Assembly: GCA_046331175.1 (NCBI GenBank)
Contig: JAXLRI010000007.1
Span: 128,305-192,304 of the forward strand
Direction of reading: 5' to 3'
DNA: 64,000 nt
Origin: JAWKIW01 sp046331175
Lineage (GTDB): Bacteria > Actinomycetota > Acidimicrobiia > Acidimicrobiales > Acidimicrobilacustridaceae
Below are positions 7,284-15,451 of the stretch, piece by piece. A program made the translations under genes and the position numbers. The number at the start of each line of letters is the position of its first letter. Within the stretch, counting starts at the first letter, position 1. The notes under the pieces are model-generated. The model worked only from the letters and a program-made list of their open reading frames with translations, ran no database searches and had not been told where the DNA came from.

Positions 7284-9557
7284 TCAGGGGTCCTTGGGGA
7301 GGTCGAGGAGGCGCTCGGCGATCACGTTGCGCTGGATGTCGGAGGTGCCGCCGGCGATCGACAGCGCCCGGTTGCCGAGGAAGCCGCTGACCCAGGCGGC
7401 GGCGTCGCCGTCGGCGGCCGCCGCCTGCGGCCCGAGCAGCGCCAGGCCCGCCTCCTGCACGGCCTGCTCGTGCTCGACGCCGAGCAGCTTGCGCACGCTC
7501 GACTCGGCGCCCGGCTCGGCCCCGTGCAGCGCCCGCAGGGTCGACCGCAGACCGAGCACGGCGACGGCCTGGGCCTCGGCCACCAGGGCGCCGAGCCGGT
7601 CGGCCAGCACGGGGTCGGTGGCGAGGCGGTCGCCGGCCATGCCGAGGACCACCTCGAGCCCGGGACCGAACGACGAGCCCGACCCCATCGACACCCGCTC
7701 GTTGGCGAGCGTGGTGCGGGCGGCCTCCCAACCGCCGCCGACCGGACCGATCACGCAGTCGTCGGGCACCAGCACCTCGTCGAAGAAGACCTCGTTGAAC
7801 ATGGCGGCGCCGGTGAGCTCGCGCAGCGGGCGGATCTCGATGCCGGGGCTGGCCATGTCGACGGCGAAGCAGGTGATGCCCTCGTGCTTGGCGACGTCGG
7901 GATCGGTGCGGGCGAGGCACAGCCCCCACTGGGCGACGTGGGCCAGCGTGGTCCACACCTTCTGGCCGGTGAGCCGCCAGCCACGCCCGGCGTCGTCGCG
8001 CTCGGCCCGCATGGCCAGCGACGCGAGGTCGCTGCCGGCGCCCGGCTCGCTGAAGAGCTGGCACCACAGCACCTCACCCCGCAGCGACGGCGGGACGAAC
8101 CGCTCCTGCTGCTCGGTGGTGCCGTGGGCGATGATCGTCGGCAGCACCCAGGCCGCGACCTGCAGGTGCGGGCGGCGGAGGCGGGCGGCGGTGAACACCT
8201 GGTCGATGACGAGCTGCTCGACGGCGCCGGCGTCACGGCCCCACGGCGCCGGCCAGTGCGGCACGAGGTAGCCGGCGTCGGCGACGGCGGCGTTCCACTC
8301 GGGCTTGGGACGGGCCTGCACGTCGGCGACGAACGCCTCGACCTCGGCCCGGTGGGCCTCGGCCTCGGGCGGCAGCGACAGCGAGAGCGAGCGACGGGTG
8401 ATGGCCGCCGGGCCGCCGTCGACGAGGCGGCCCCGCCAATCGGATCCGCCGCCCAGCCACTGGTGCACGGACAGCGCCCGCTTGGCGTAGAGGTGGGCGT
8501 CGTGGTCCCAGGTGTAGCCGATGCCGCCGAGCACCTGGATGCCGTCCTTGGCCACCTCGAGGGCGTCGTCGGCCACGATGGCGGCGACGACGAGCGCGGT
8601 CTGGGTGGCCTGGGCGGTGGCCTCGCTGCTGGTCGGGTCGTTCGCCGCGTCGTCAGCAGCACGGGCGGCGTCCCAGGCCAGGGCGCGCGACCGCTCGAGG
8701 CGCAGGAGCATGCCGGCGCAGCGGTGCTTGACCGCCTGGAACTGGCCGATGGGCCGGCCGAACTGCTCGCGCACGGCGGCGTAGGCCGCGGCCGTGCCGA
8801 CCGACCACGCCATGGCGCCGGCGGCTTCGGCGGCGGCCAGCACGACGGCGAGCTGGTCGACGGGATCGATGCCCGCCTCGCTCGCTCCGCGTCCCAGGAC
8901 GGCGTTCGACGGGACGGGAGCTTCGTCGAGGACGACGTCGGCCACCGGCCGGGTGCCGTCGACCGACGATCGGGCGACGAGCTGCACGCCGGGGTCACCG
9001 CGGCGCACCACGAACCAGTCGTCGCCGGCCGGGACCACGACCACGTCGGCCAAGGCGCCGCCGAGCACGGCCTCGGCCCGCCCGGTCAGCACGACGCCGT
9101 GCTGCTCGCCGTCGCCGTCGGTCGTGGCCGTCACCTCGCCGGTGGCCGTCAGCTCGGTCGTGGCCCGGCGAGCGACCGCGCCCGTCGTCGACCCGTCGAC
9201 CAGACCCGGCAGCCACGCCGCCCGCTGCTCGTCGCCGCCGAGCGCCTGGATGACCGCCGAGGCGGCGACGGTGGGCAGGAACGCGCCGGGGGCACAGGCC
9301 CGGCCCAGCTCCTCGAGCACCACCGCCAGCTCGACCAGCCCGTAGCCCTGGCCGCCGTGGGCCTCGTCGACGTGGAGGCCGAGCCACCCGAGGGCGGCCA
9401 GGTCGTCCCAGAAGGGTGGCCGCACCGGCTCGACGGGCGGGTCCTCGTCGAGCACCGCCTTGGTCGCGACCGGGTCGACGTGGGCCTCGGCCCAGCGGCG
9501 GGCGGTGGCGTGGAGCTCGAGGTGCTCGTCGTCGAGGCCGAGGGTGCCGAGCTGCAT
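7284..9557 (-). CDS. Double acyl-CoA dehydrogenase (FadE34-like fusion of two ACAD units)
   Basis: 757 residues, about twice a normal acyl-CoA dehydrogenase. The N-half (to about residue 370) ends in QVLGGIGYTWDHDAHLYAKRAL, the signature of ChsE1/FadE29-type subunits. The C-half has LFSEPGAGSDLASL, GQKVWTTLAHVAQWGLCLARTD and the terminal GGTSDIQRNVIAERLL typical of the partner ChsE2/FadE28 type. Mycobacterial FadE34 is a comparable single-chain version and acts on a sterol side-chain CoA ester; the substrate here is inference. AGGAG lies 9 bp before ATG 9557. The promoter region contains operator site 2, shared with the divergent amidohydrolase gene. Confidence 0.9.
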   Translation of the reverse strand: MQLGTLGLDDEHLELHATARRWAEAHVDPVATKAVLDEDPPVEPVRPPFWDDLAALGWLGLHVDEAHGGQGYGLVELAVVLEELGRACAPGAFLPTVAASAVIQALGGDEQRAAWLPGLVDGSTTGAVARRATTELTATGEVTATTDGDGEQHGVVLTGRAEAVLGGALADVVVVPAGDDWFVVRRGDPGVQLVARSSVDGTRPVADVVLDEAPVPSNAVLGRGASEAGIDPVDQLAVVLAAAEAAGAMAWSVGTAAAYAAVREQFGRPIGQFQAVKHRCAGMLLRLERSRALAWDAARAADDAANDPTSSEATAQATQTALVVAAIVADDALEVAKDGIQVLGGIGYTWDHDAHLYAKRALSVHQWLGGGSDWRGRLVDGGPAAITRRSLSLSLPPEAEAHRAEVEAFVADVQARPKPEWNAAVADAGYLVPHWPAPWGRDAGAVEQLVIDQVFTAARLRRPHLQVAAWVLPTIIAHGTTEQQERFVPPSLRGEVLWCQLFSEPGAGSDLASLAMRAERDDAGRGWRLTGQKVWTTLAHVAQWGLCLARTDPDVAKHEGITCFAVDMASPGIEIRPLRELTGAAMFNEVFFDEVLVPDDCVIGPVGGGWEAARTTLANERVSMGSGSSFGPGLEVVLGMAGDRLATDPVLADRLGALVAEAQAVAVLGLRSTLRALHGAEPGAESSVRKLLGVEHEQAVQEAGLALLGPQAAAADGDAAAWVSGFLGNRALSIAGGTSDIQRNVIAERLLDLPKDP

Positions 9558-9648
9558 GCGGTGGGGCTCCTGGCGGGCGGCGGAAGGGGCGGGGGCGGGA
9601 CCGGATGGCGCACGGCGCCGGCCGGTTGACGCTCCGGTCCGCCGAACC

Positions 9649-9662
9649 TGACAATCGTGTCA
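9649..9662. promoter_or_regulatory. TGAC-N6-GTCA operator, site 2
   Basis: TGACAATCGTGTCA, preceded by AACC. It is the most divergent of the nine sites in its centre but both arms are intact. It lies between the divergent double acyl-CoA dehydrogenase (91 bp) and amidohydrolase (46 bp) starts. A CATAGT -10-like box for the amidohydrolase overlaps its right edge (9661-9666). Confidence 0.7.
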
Positions 9663-9708
9663 TAGTCGAGGGGGGACGCCGGGGGGCCGGCGCTCGAGAG
9701 GGGGGACC

Positions 9709-10779
9709 ATGGCCGTCGTCGACGCCGACGCCCACGTGAACGAGGAGCCACTGGCCTGGGCCGAGCTGGCCGAGGCCCACCCGGGGTGGCTGCAGGCCGG
9801 CCGGTCGGGCGAGCGATGGGTCGCCGAGATCGCCGGCAAGCTCTACCCGGTGCAGGAGGGGCCCGGCTGCGGCGTGCCCATCGACGCCGCCGTGAGCCAG
9901 GCCGCCGCCGCCGGCGCCGCCGACCTCGACCAGCGGCTGGCCGACATGGACGCCGAGGGCATCGACGTCCAGGTGCTGTTCGGCGGGCTGGTCATCGGTC
10001 TCACGTCGTTCGACGATGCCGGCTTCGCCCTCGACTTCGCCCAGGCGTACAACGACTGGCTGCTCGACAAGGTGTGCGCCCACTCCCCCGAGCGGCTCAA
10101 GGGCGTCGCCGTGGCGCCGGCCCAGGACGTGGCCCGCGCCGTCGGCGAGATCGAGCGGGCGGCCGAGAAGGGCGCGGTCGCGGTGACGGTGCCGCCGGTG
10201 ATCGGCGACCGGAACCTCGACGACCCGTCGCTGCTGCCGCTGTTCGAGGCGGCCGACGACCTCGACCTGGCCGTGTGCGTGCACTCGGCGCCGGGCATGA
10301 ACGTGCCCCTGCCGGCCGCCGGCCGCTTCGCCAACTACGCACAGGTGCACTGCCTGTCGTTCCCCGTCGACCAGATGGTGGCGCTGACCGCGCTGGCCAT
10401 GGGCGGCGTGCTCGACCGCTTCCCCGCGCTGCGGGTGGGCTTCATGGAGTCGGGCATCGGGTGGGTGCCGTACTTCGTGCACCGCATGCACGAGCACCAC
10501 GAGAAGCTCTCGCACCTGCTGCCGCACCTCGAGACCGATCCGCGCGACCTGCTGGCGCGCGGCCAGTGCTTCTTCAGCTTCGAGGCCGAGGAGCCGCTGC
10601 TCGAGCAGTGCGTCGCCGAGCTGGGGCCGGATGCGTGGGTGTACGCATCGGACTACCCGCACTGGGACTCGGACTTCCCCGGCACCGTCGCCGAGTGCCG
10701 CGAGAAGGCCGCCGCCCTCGGCCCCGAGGTCACCGACCGCCTGCTCGCCGCCAACGCCACCCGCCTGTACGGGTTGTAG
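9709..10779 (+). CDS. Amidohydrolase-2 (ACMSD-like) family protein
   Basis: 356 residues, ATG 9709 with GAGAGGGGGG just upstream. It has the metal-dependent TIM-barrel landmarks: VVDADAHVNE at the N-terminus (DxH variant), AVCVHSAPG, GFMESGIGWVPYFVHRM and YASDYPHWDSDFP near the C-terminus with the catalytic Asp. In this superfamily such proteins are decarboxylases or hydrolases of ring-derived acids. The shared operator with an acyl-CoA dehydrogenase suggests a role in the same catabolic programme. Exact reaction unknown. Confidence 0.85.
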   Translation: MAVVDADAHVNEEPLAWAELAEAHPGWLQAGRSGERWVAEIAGKLYPVQEGPGCGVPIDAAVSQAAAAGAADLDQRLADMDAEGIDVQVLFGGLVIGLTSFDDAGFALDFAQAYNDWLLDKVCAHSPERLKGVAVAPAQDVARAVGEIERAAEKGAVAVTVPPVIGDRNLDDPSLLPLFEAADDLDLAVCVHSAPGMNVPLPAAGRFANYAQVHCLSFPVDQMVALTALAMGGVLDRFPALRVGFMESGIGWVPYFVHRMHEHHEKLSHLLPHLETDPRDLLARGQCFFSFEAEEPLLEQCVAELGPDAWVYASDYPHWDSDFPGTVAECREKAAALGPEVTDRLLAANATRLYGL

Positions 10780-10825
10780 GGGCGCGGAGACCGCTGGCGG
10801 CCGGTCGGTCGGTGACCACCCATGG

Positions 10826-11278
10826 CTACCGCCGCACACCGGAGGACGGGACGACGATCCCGCAGCGCACCAGCTCCATGGCGAGTGTCACGTGGGCGTC
10901 CATCCCCTCGCTGGTGACCAGCTGGTCGTCGGTGACCAGACCCGGCCGACCGGAGGCGTAGGCGTCGTGGATCCGTGCCGCCTCCTGCTCGAGGACCGCG
11001 AGGGCCGGGCGCGTCTGGGGGTCGGCCTGAGACGCCGCTTCCGCCAGCCGCCGCCGCAGCTCCTCCGCCGAGGCGGCATCGGTGGGACGGGGCGCCTCCG
11101 AGACGACCCGCAGAGCGTCGCAGTAGGCAGCGTCCTCGGGCGCCGGGATCGTCGTCGGCGTTCCGGTCGGACCCGGCGCGGTACCGGCGCAACCGATGGG
11201 GGCCACGGCGACGAGCGCCGTCATCACGACGACTCGCCTGAGCCGCCGCCCCCGACCTGCCCGCTCCACGCCACGCAT
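10826..11278 (-). CDS. Small secreted lipoprotein, unknown function
   Basis: 150 residues from ATG 11278. An Arg-rich N-terminus, hydrophobic stretch VVVMTALVAVAPIGCAG and a Cys give a lipoprotein signal, although the lipobox PIGC is not ideal. The mature part has a helical region (AYCDALRVVSEAPRPTDAASAEELRRRLAEAASQADPQTRPALAVLEQEA) and a second Cys. No family recognised. A shorter start at the internal Met of the signal helix is possible. Confidence 0.6.
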   Translation of the reverse strand: MRGVERAGRGRRLRRVVVMTALVAVAPIGCAGTAPGPTGTPTTIPAPEDAAYCDALRVVSEAPRPTDAASAEELRRRLAEAASQADPQTRPALAVLEQEAARIHDAYASGRPGLVTDDQLVTSEGMDAHVTLAMELVRCGIVVPSSGVRR

Positions 11279-11386
11279 GTGCCGAAACACTTCCACGGTC
11301 GGGCCAGGTGACGCCGGCGGAGTTGGCAGACTGAGGTCACGCCACCGGCGCCGACCTCTGCCCGCTGGCCCGACCGGGAGGTCCCC

Positions 11387-12280
11387 GTGCACTACGACGA
11401 GTTCGGCTTGCTCCACGAGAACGCCGCCGAAGCCGGCCTGCGCCTCGAGCCGGGCGCGCTGCCGGCGGTGCGCCGCGTGTTCGTCGACGTGCCGAGCGGC
11501 CACCAGCTCAGCGCGCTGATGTGGGGCCAGGAGCCGCCCGAGATCGTCCTGCTGCACGGCGGCGCCCAGAACGCCCACACGTGGGACACCGTCCTGCTGG
11601 CGCTGGGTCGGCCCGCGGTGGCCCTCGACCTGCCCGGGCACGGGCACAGCCAGTGGCGCGAAACCAAGGACTACCGGCCGCCGGCCATGGCCGACGACGT
11701 CGCCGCCGCCATCGTCGAGCTGGCGCCGTCGGCACACACGCTGGTCGGCATGTCGCTCGGGGGCCTGACCGCGGTGGCGACGCTGGCCGCCCACCCGCAG
11801 CTCGTCGAGCGCATCGCGGTGGTCGACGTGACCCCCGGGGTCAACCGCGACAAGGCCGCCGAGATCACCGCCTTCATCTCCGGTCCCGAGACCTTCGCCA
11901 GCTTCGACGAGATCCTCGAGCGGACCATCGCCTTCAACCCGACGCGGTCCGAGGCATCGCTGCGGCGCGGCGTGCTGCACAACGCCAAGCCGCTCGACGA
12001 CGGCACGTGGGTCTGGCGGTACGACCTGCCGACCGGCGAGCGGCTCGAGGACCTCGACGTGCGCTTCGCCGACCTGTGGGAGGCCTTCGGCGCCATCGAG
12101 CAGCCGATGCTGTTCCTGCGCGGCGGCACGTCGCCGGTGGTCGACGACGACGACGTGGCCGAGCTGCGCCGCCGCAAGCCCGACGTCGAGGTCGTGGTGG
12201 TCGACGGCGCCGGCCACTCCATCCAGGGCGACCGCCCCGTCGAGCTGGCCGAGCTGCTCGAGCGCTTCATCACCGGCTGA
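11387..12280 (+). CDS. Alpha/beta hydrolase
   Basis: 297 residues from GTG 11387. The catalytic machinery is visible: VLLHGGAQNAHTWD (oxyanion region), VGMSLGGLT with the nucleophilic Ser, the late acidic region LFLRGGTSPVVDDDD and GAGHSIQGDRP with the catalytic His. The size and layout fit esterases or C-C bond hydrolases of the alpha/beta fold. It resembles the hydrolase at 21583-22488 in overall plan. No operator of the TGAC-N6-GTCA type is seen upstream. Substrate unknown. Confidence 0.85.
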   Translation: MHYDEFGLLHENAAEAGLRLEPGALPAVRRVFVDVPSGHQLSALMWGQEPPEIVLLHGGAQNAHTWDTVLLALGRPAVALDLPGHGHSQWRETKDYRPPAMADDVAAAIVELAPSAHTLVGMSLGGLTAVATLAAHPQLVERIAVVDVTPGVNRDKAAEITAFISGPETFASFDEILERTIAFNPTRSEASLRRGVLHNAKPLDDGTWVWRYDLPTGERLEDLDVRFADLWEAFGAIEQPMLFLRGGTSPVVDDDDVAELRRRKPDVEVVVVDGAGHSIQGDRPVELAELLERFITG

Positions 12281-12496
12281 GACGAGCGCCTCGGCCGGCC
12301 GGGAGCCTCCAGCCGAGGAACGGCGGCGACCCGCTCGATCTGGAGCTGCAGCGAGGGACGTTCCTGCTTCGTCGACGGCCTGGTCACGACGGCACCCGCT
12401 CGGCCCGACCCCGAGGTGCGATGGCCGCGCTCGGCGGCGGTCGGGTGACCTTCCGTCATTCCCTGGGTTTCCCTGTCATCCTGCTGTGCTCCGTAG

Positions 12497-12512
12497 CGAA
12501 CAGGTGTATGAT
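12497..12512 (+). promoter_or_regulatory. Leaderless promoter with LexA-box-like sequence
   Basis: A perfect-looking -10 hexamer TATGAT (12507-12512) ends 6 bp before ATG 12519, so transcription would start at or near the A of the start codon. Overlapping it is CGAAC-AGGT-GTATG (12497-12510), which matches the actinobacterial SOS box CGAAC-N4-GTTCG fully on the left and at three of five positions on the right. No convincing -35 is present. Confidence 0.45.
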
Positions 12513-12518
12513 TTTGGC

Positions 12519-14027
12519 ATGTTCACCAGGGAGAGCTCCGAGCCGGATGCCGTCGTGGAGGGCGGCGTGGACGGCGCTGCGGCCGGTGGTTCGCCGACGG
12601 TCGGAGCGGCGTTGGGGGCGGTCCTGGTCGAGGTCCGGGAGCTGCTGGCCGGGTTCGATCCGGCGGTGATCTCGGCGGCCGATGCGGCGGTGCTGGTCGA
12701 GCGGTTCGCCGAGCTGGAGCGGCTGGCGGCGGGGGGTCGGCTCTTGGCGGCGGGGCGGATGGCGCGCACATCGGTGTGGGCCGGTGACGGTGACGCCGAT
12801 GTGGCCGCGTGGATGGCCCGCACGACGGGTCAGTCGCGCTCGGACGCGCGCAAGGACCTGGCGGCGGCCCGTGTGCTCGACGAGCTCGATGGCACCCAGG
12901 ACGCGCTGCGCCAGGGCCGGTTGACCAAGGAGCAGGTCCGCGAGATCGCTCCGGCTGCGAAGGCGGCGCCGGGCGCGGAGGGCGGACTGCTCGAGGAAGC
13001 GGCCAGCGGGTCGGTGGAGGGCCTGGCCCGCAAGGCCCGCGCCGCCAAGGCCGCGGCGCGGGGCGATGGCCGTGAGGCGGTCGAGCGGGTGCGGCGGCGG
13101 CGGTGCGTCACCCACGGCCGCGGCGAGGACGGCTCCGCGTGGCTGCGAGCGGCCGGGCCACCCGACGACATCGCCAGGATCCTGGCCGGGTTGGCGCCGT
13201 GGGCCGAACAAGCGCGCCGTGCTGCGCGCGGCCGGGGTGAGGTGCTGACCGACGACCAGGCAACCTTCGATGGCCTGGTCGCGGTCGCGGCCCAACCCGT
13301 CCCGAAGGCCGGGGCGGTCCACCCGGAGGGGGACGGCGAGGACGTCGACCTCGATGACGGCAACGATCCCGGTCTGACTGCCACGGCGGGGTCGCCGCGG
13401 TGGGCCACCAAGGTGATCGTCAACGTCGACCTGGCCGCCCTGCGCCGCGGGTTCACCATCGCCGGCGAGCGCTGCGAGATCACCGGCATCGGACCCGTCC
13501 CCGTCGCAATGGTCGACGACCTGTTGGCACGCGACGACTCCTTCCTGGCCGCCGTCGTGCGCGAAGGCACCGACATCACCAAGGTCGCCCACCTCGGGCG
13601 AGCACCCACGGCCGGCCAACGCACCGCCCTCGAAGCCGACCACACCACCTGCTGCATCGACGGCTGCCCCGACCCACCCCGCGTGATCGACCACCACCAC
13701 CGCTTCGCCGACGACGGGCCGCGCACGCTGGCCAACCTCGGACCGCTGTGCGACGACCACGACCACAGCAAGACCCACGACCGCTGGGTCCTCGTCCGCC
13801 ACGGCCGATCCCGACGCCTCGTCCCACCCGGCCACCCCCTCGCCGCCGGCGCCACCCCCGGCGGCTGCGTCGACCTCGACCACCCCGACGACGGGGCCAC
13901 CGCCGGCGATGCCGCGAGCGCCGACGCCGACGCCGACGCCGACGCATCGAGCACTCGCCCGGCCCCGCAGGGCCACCGGCACGACGATGCCGGGCCACCC
14001 GCCCAGCTCGACCTCCTCGCCGGCTGA
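12519..14027 (+). CDS. DUF222 / HNH endonuclease (13E12-repeat family)
   Basis: 502 residues from ATG 12519; this start is set by the TATGAT box just upstream rather than by the longer frame. The DUF222 region is long, helical and Ala/Arg-rich (about residues 30-330). The HNH module is at roughly 370-430: CCIDGCPDPPRVIDHHHRFADDGPRTLANLGPLCDDHDHSKTH, with the paired metal-binding Cys/His residues. The tail holds a low-complexity ADADADADAS run. In mycobacteria this family is repeated, and some members are reported as DNA-damage induced. The gene is followed directly by three 71-bp hairpin repeats, suggesting a mobile or selfish history. Confidence 0.88.
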   Translation: MFTRESSEPDAVVEGGVDGAAAGGSPTVGAALGAVLVEVRELLAGFDPAVISAADAAVLVERFAELERLAAGGRLLAAGRMARTSVWAGDGDADVAAWMARTTGQSRSDARKDLAAARVLDELDGTQDALRQGRLTKEQVREIAPAAKAAPGAEGGLLEEAASGSVEGLARKARAAKAAARGDGREAVERVRRRRCVTHGRGEDGSAWLRAAGPPDDIARILAGLAPWAEQARRAARGRGEVLTDDQATFDGLVAVAAQPVPKAGAVHPEGDGEDVDLDDGNDPGLTATAGSPRWATKVIVNVDLAALRRGFTIAGERCEITGIGPVPVAMVDDLLARDDSFLAAVVREGTDITKVAHLGRAPTAGQRTALEADHTTCCIDGCPDPPRVIDHHHRFADDGPRTLANLGPLCDDHDHSKTHDRWVLVRHGRSRRLVPPGHPLAAGATPGGCVDLDHPDDGATAGDAASADADADADASSTRPAPQGHRHDDAGPPAQLDLLAG

Positions 14028-14038
14028 GGGCGAGCGGC

Positions 14039-14237
14039 GCTCGAGCTGCGTGTCCCGTCACCCAGGAGCGTGACGAGGAACGCATGCCGGCAGGTGCTCG
14101 TCCGCCGGTGCTCGGTCGGCGTTCGCCATCACCCCGGAGCGTGACCACGAACGCACACCGGCCGACCCACGTCCGCCGACGCTCGAGCTGCGTTCCCCGT
14201 CACCCAAGAGCGTGACCACGAAGGCGCACAGGCCCAG
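14039..14237. repeat. Three tandem copies of an imperfect 71-bp hairpin repeat
   Basis: Copies at 14039-14109, 14110-14180 and 14181-about 14237 (partial) begin GCTCG and carry the core TCACCC-N5-GCGTGAC. In copy 2 the core folds as GCGTTCG/CGAACGC (7 bp) around TCAC/GTGA (4 bp) with symmetric CCA/CCA internal loops. The array starts 11 bp after the HNH stop codon and ends 20 bp before the stop of the convergent lipoprotein gene. Copies are clearly related but diverged. Confidence 0.75.
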
Positions 14238-14257
14238 CCCGGCGATGGGTCAGCGGC

Positions 14258-14869
14258 TCAGCCGTCCTGGGTGCCGAAGCCGTTGGGGTCCTCGGGGTTC
14301 GGCGAGACCGGCTCGAGCGTGGTGGTCGGCCCCCCGGCGCTGGGGGCCGTCGAGGAGGTCGACGACGACGACGTGCCGCCCACCGACATGTCGACGCCGG
14401 CCCGGCACTTCTGCATGCCCAAGGCCTGGGCCTGCGAGGCGGCCTGGGCGGTGACCTTGGCGAGGTCGTCGAACGACGGCGGCGTGGCGCCCGGCGTGGC
14501 CCCGCCGAGCAGGTTGGCCTGCAGCTCGAGCTGGCGGTTCCGCTCGTCGAGGCTGCCCAGGTAGTCGCGCACCTCGGCCCGCTTCTCGTCGGGCTTCTCG
14601 AGGTCGCGCAGCTGGCTGGCCTCCTTCTTGGACAGCTCGGCGCTCTTGCGCATGGTGTCGGCCAGCGTCGGCGTGAAGAGCACCGGCCGGATCTGGTCGG
14701 CCTCCTTCTGCACCGTGGCGCACACCTCGTCGGCCTTGGTCCGCCACGACGACAGCGGGATGCCACCGCCCGAGCACGACGCCGCCAGCAGGCCCCCGCC
14801 CGCCGCGAGGACCGCAGCGGCGGTCCGACGGCGGGCGCGCGCTCGGCGGGGGGCAGGGGTCGGCGACAT
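14258..14869 (-). CDS. Lipoprotein, unknown function
   Basis: 203 residues from ATG 14869. Twin Arg-rich start, hydrophobic stretch and lipobox LLAASC give a signal-peptidase II site. The mature protein has a helical region (WRTKADEVCATVQKEADQIRPVLFTPTLADTMRKSAELSKKEASQLRDL), a later QKCRAG Cys that may pair with the earlier DEVCAT Cys, and a Ser/Thr/Pro-rich C-terminus. No named family recognised. Confidence 0.7.
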   Translation of the reverse strand: MSPTPAPRRARARRRTAAAVLAAGGGLLAASCSGGGIPLSSWRTKADEVCATVQKEADQIRPVLFTPTLADTMRKSAELSKKEASQLRDLEKPDEKRAEVRDYLGSLDERNRQLELQANLLGGATPGATPPSFDDLAKVTAQAASQAQALGMQKCRAGVDMSVGGTSSSSTSSTAPSAGGPTTTLEPVSPNPEDPNGFGTQDG

Positions 14870-14949
14870 CGGCGACCGACCCTACCGGCCCGCCGCGACC
14901 GGCGGCTCGCGCCGGCCGCCGGGGCCCGAGCGCCAACCGACACGACGGC

Positions 14950-14955
14950 TACCGT
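14950..14955 (+). promoter_or_regulatory. -10 box of the VOC gene (leaderless)
   Basis: TACCGT is followed by 7 bp and then ATG 14963. It overlaps the alternative GTG at 14954, so it favours the ATG as the true start and a leaderless message. Confidence 0.45.
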
Positions 14956-14962
14956 GACCGCC

Positions 14963-15415
14963 ATGGAGATCAAGGAGCTCGGCCACCTCGTGCTGTACGT
15001 GCGCGACCTCGAGCAGTCCCGCGCCTTCTACCGCGACGTGCTCGGCTTCCACGAGCTCGGCGGCGGCGACATCGGCATCCCGGCCGTCGGCTTCTCCTCG
15101 GGGCGCACCCACCACGAGCTGCTGCTCATCGAGGTCGGCCCCGACGCCGCTCCTCTGCCGGCCGGCCGGCGGGTCGGGCTCGACCACGTCGGCCTCAAGG
15201 TCGGCGACACCGACGACGAGCTGCGCGAGGCCCTCACCCGGGTCACCGAGGCCGGCGTGGAGGTGGTCGGCATGAGCGACCACACCGTCACCCACAGCCT
15301 CTACGTGCTCGACCCCGACGGCAACGAGATCGAGCTGTACATCGACGTCCCCGGCGTCGACTGGCGCGCCGACCCCACGCTCATCGGCAGCCCCACCAAG
15401 CCCCTCCACCTCTGA
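14963..15415 (+). CDS. VOC-fold (glyoxalase/ring-cleavage dioxygenase-like) protein
   Basis: 150 residues from ATG 14963. Two beta-alpha-beta-beta-beta repeats are present: IKELGHLVLYVRDLEQSRAFYRDVLGF with the first metal His, VGLDHVGLKVGD with the second, and YVLDPDGNEIELYID with the Glu ligand. The final PTLIGSPTKPLHL is conserved-looking in single-domain catechol-dioxygenase-like VOC proteins. A metal enzyme is therefore likely, as isomerase, dioxygenase or lyase. No pathway neighbours give the substrate. Confidence 0.85.
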   Translation: MEIKELGHLVLYVRDLEQSRAFYRDVLGFHELGGGDIGIPAVGFSSGRTHHELLLIEVGPDAAPLPAGRRVGLDHVGLKVGDTDDELREALTRVTEAGVEVVGMSDHTVTHSLYVLDPDGNEIELYIDVPGVDWRADPTLIGSPTKPLHL

Positions 15416-15451
15416 CCCGGCCTGAGCCGAAGGGGCCGGCGCAGGCGCCGC

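Noticed and set aside
13945..13960. GACGCC repeat in the HNH gene end as regulatory element
   Set aside because: It is an in-frame Asp-Ala codon repeat (ADADADAD) in the disordered tail.
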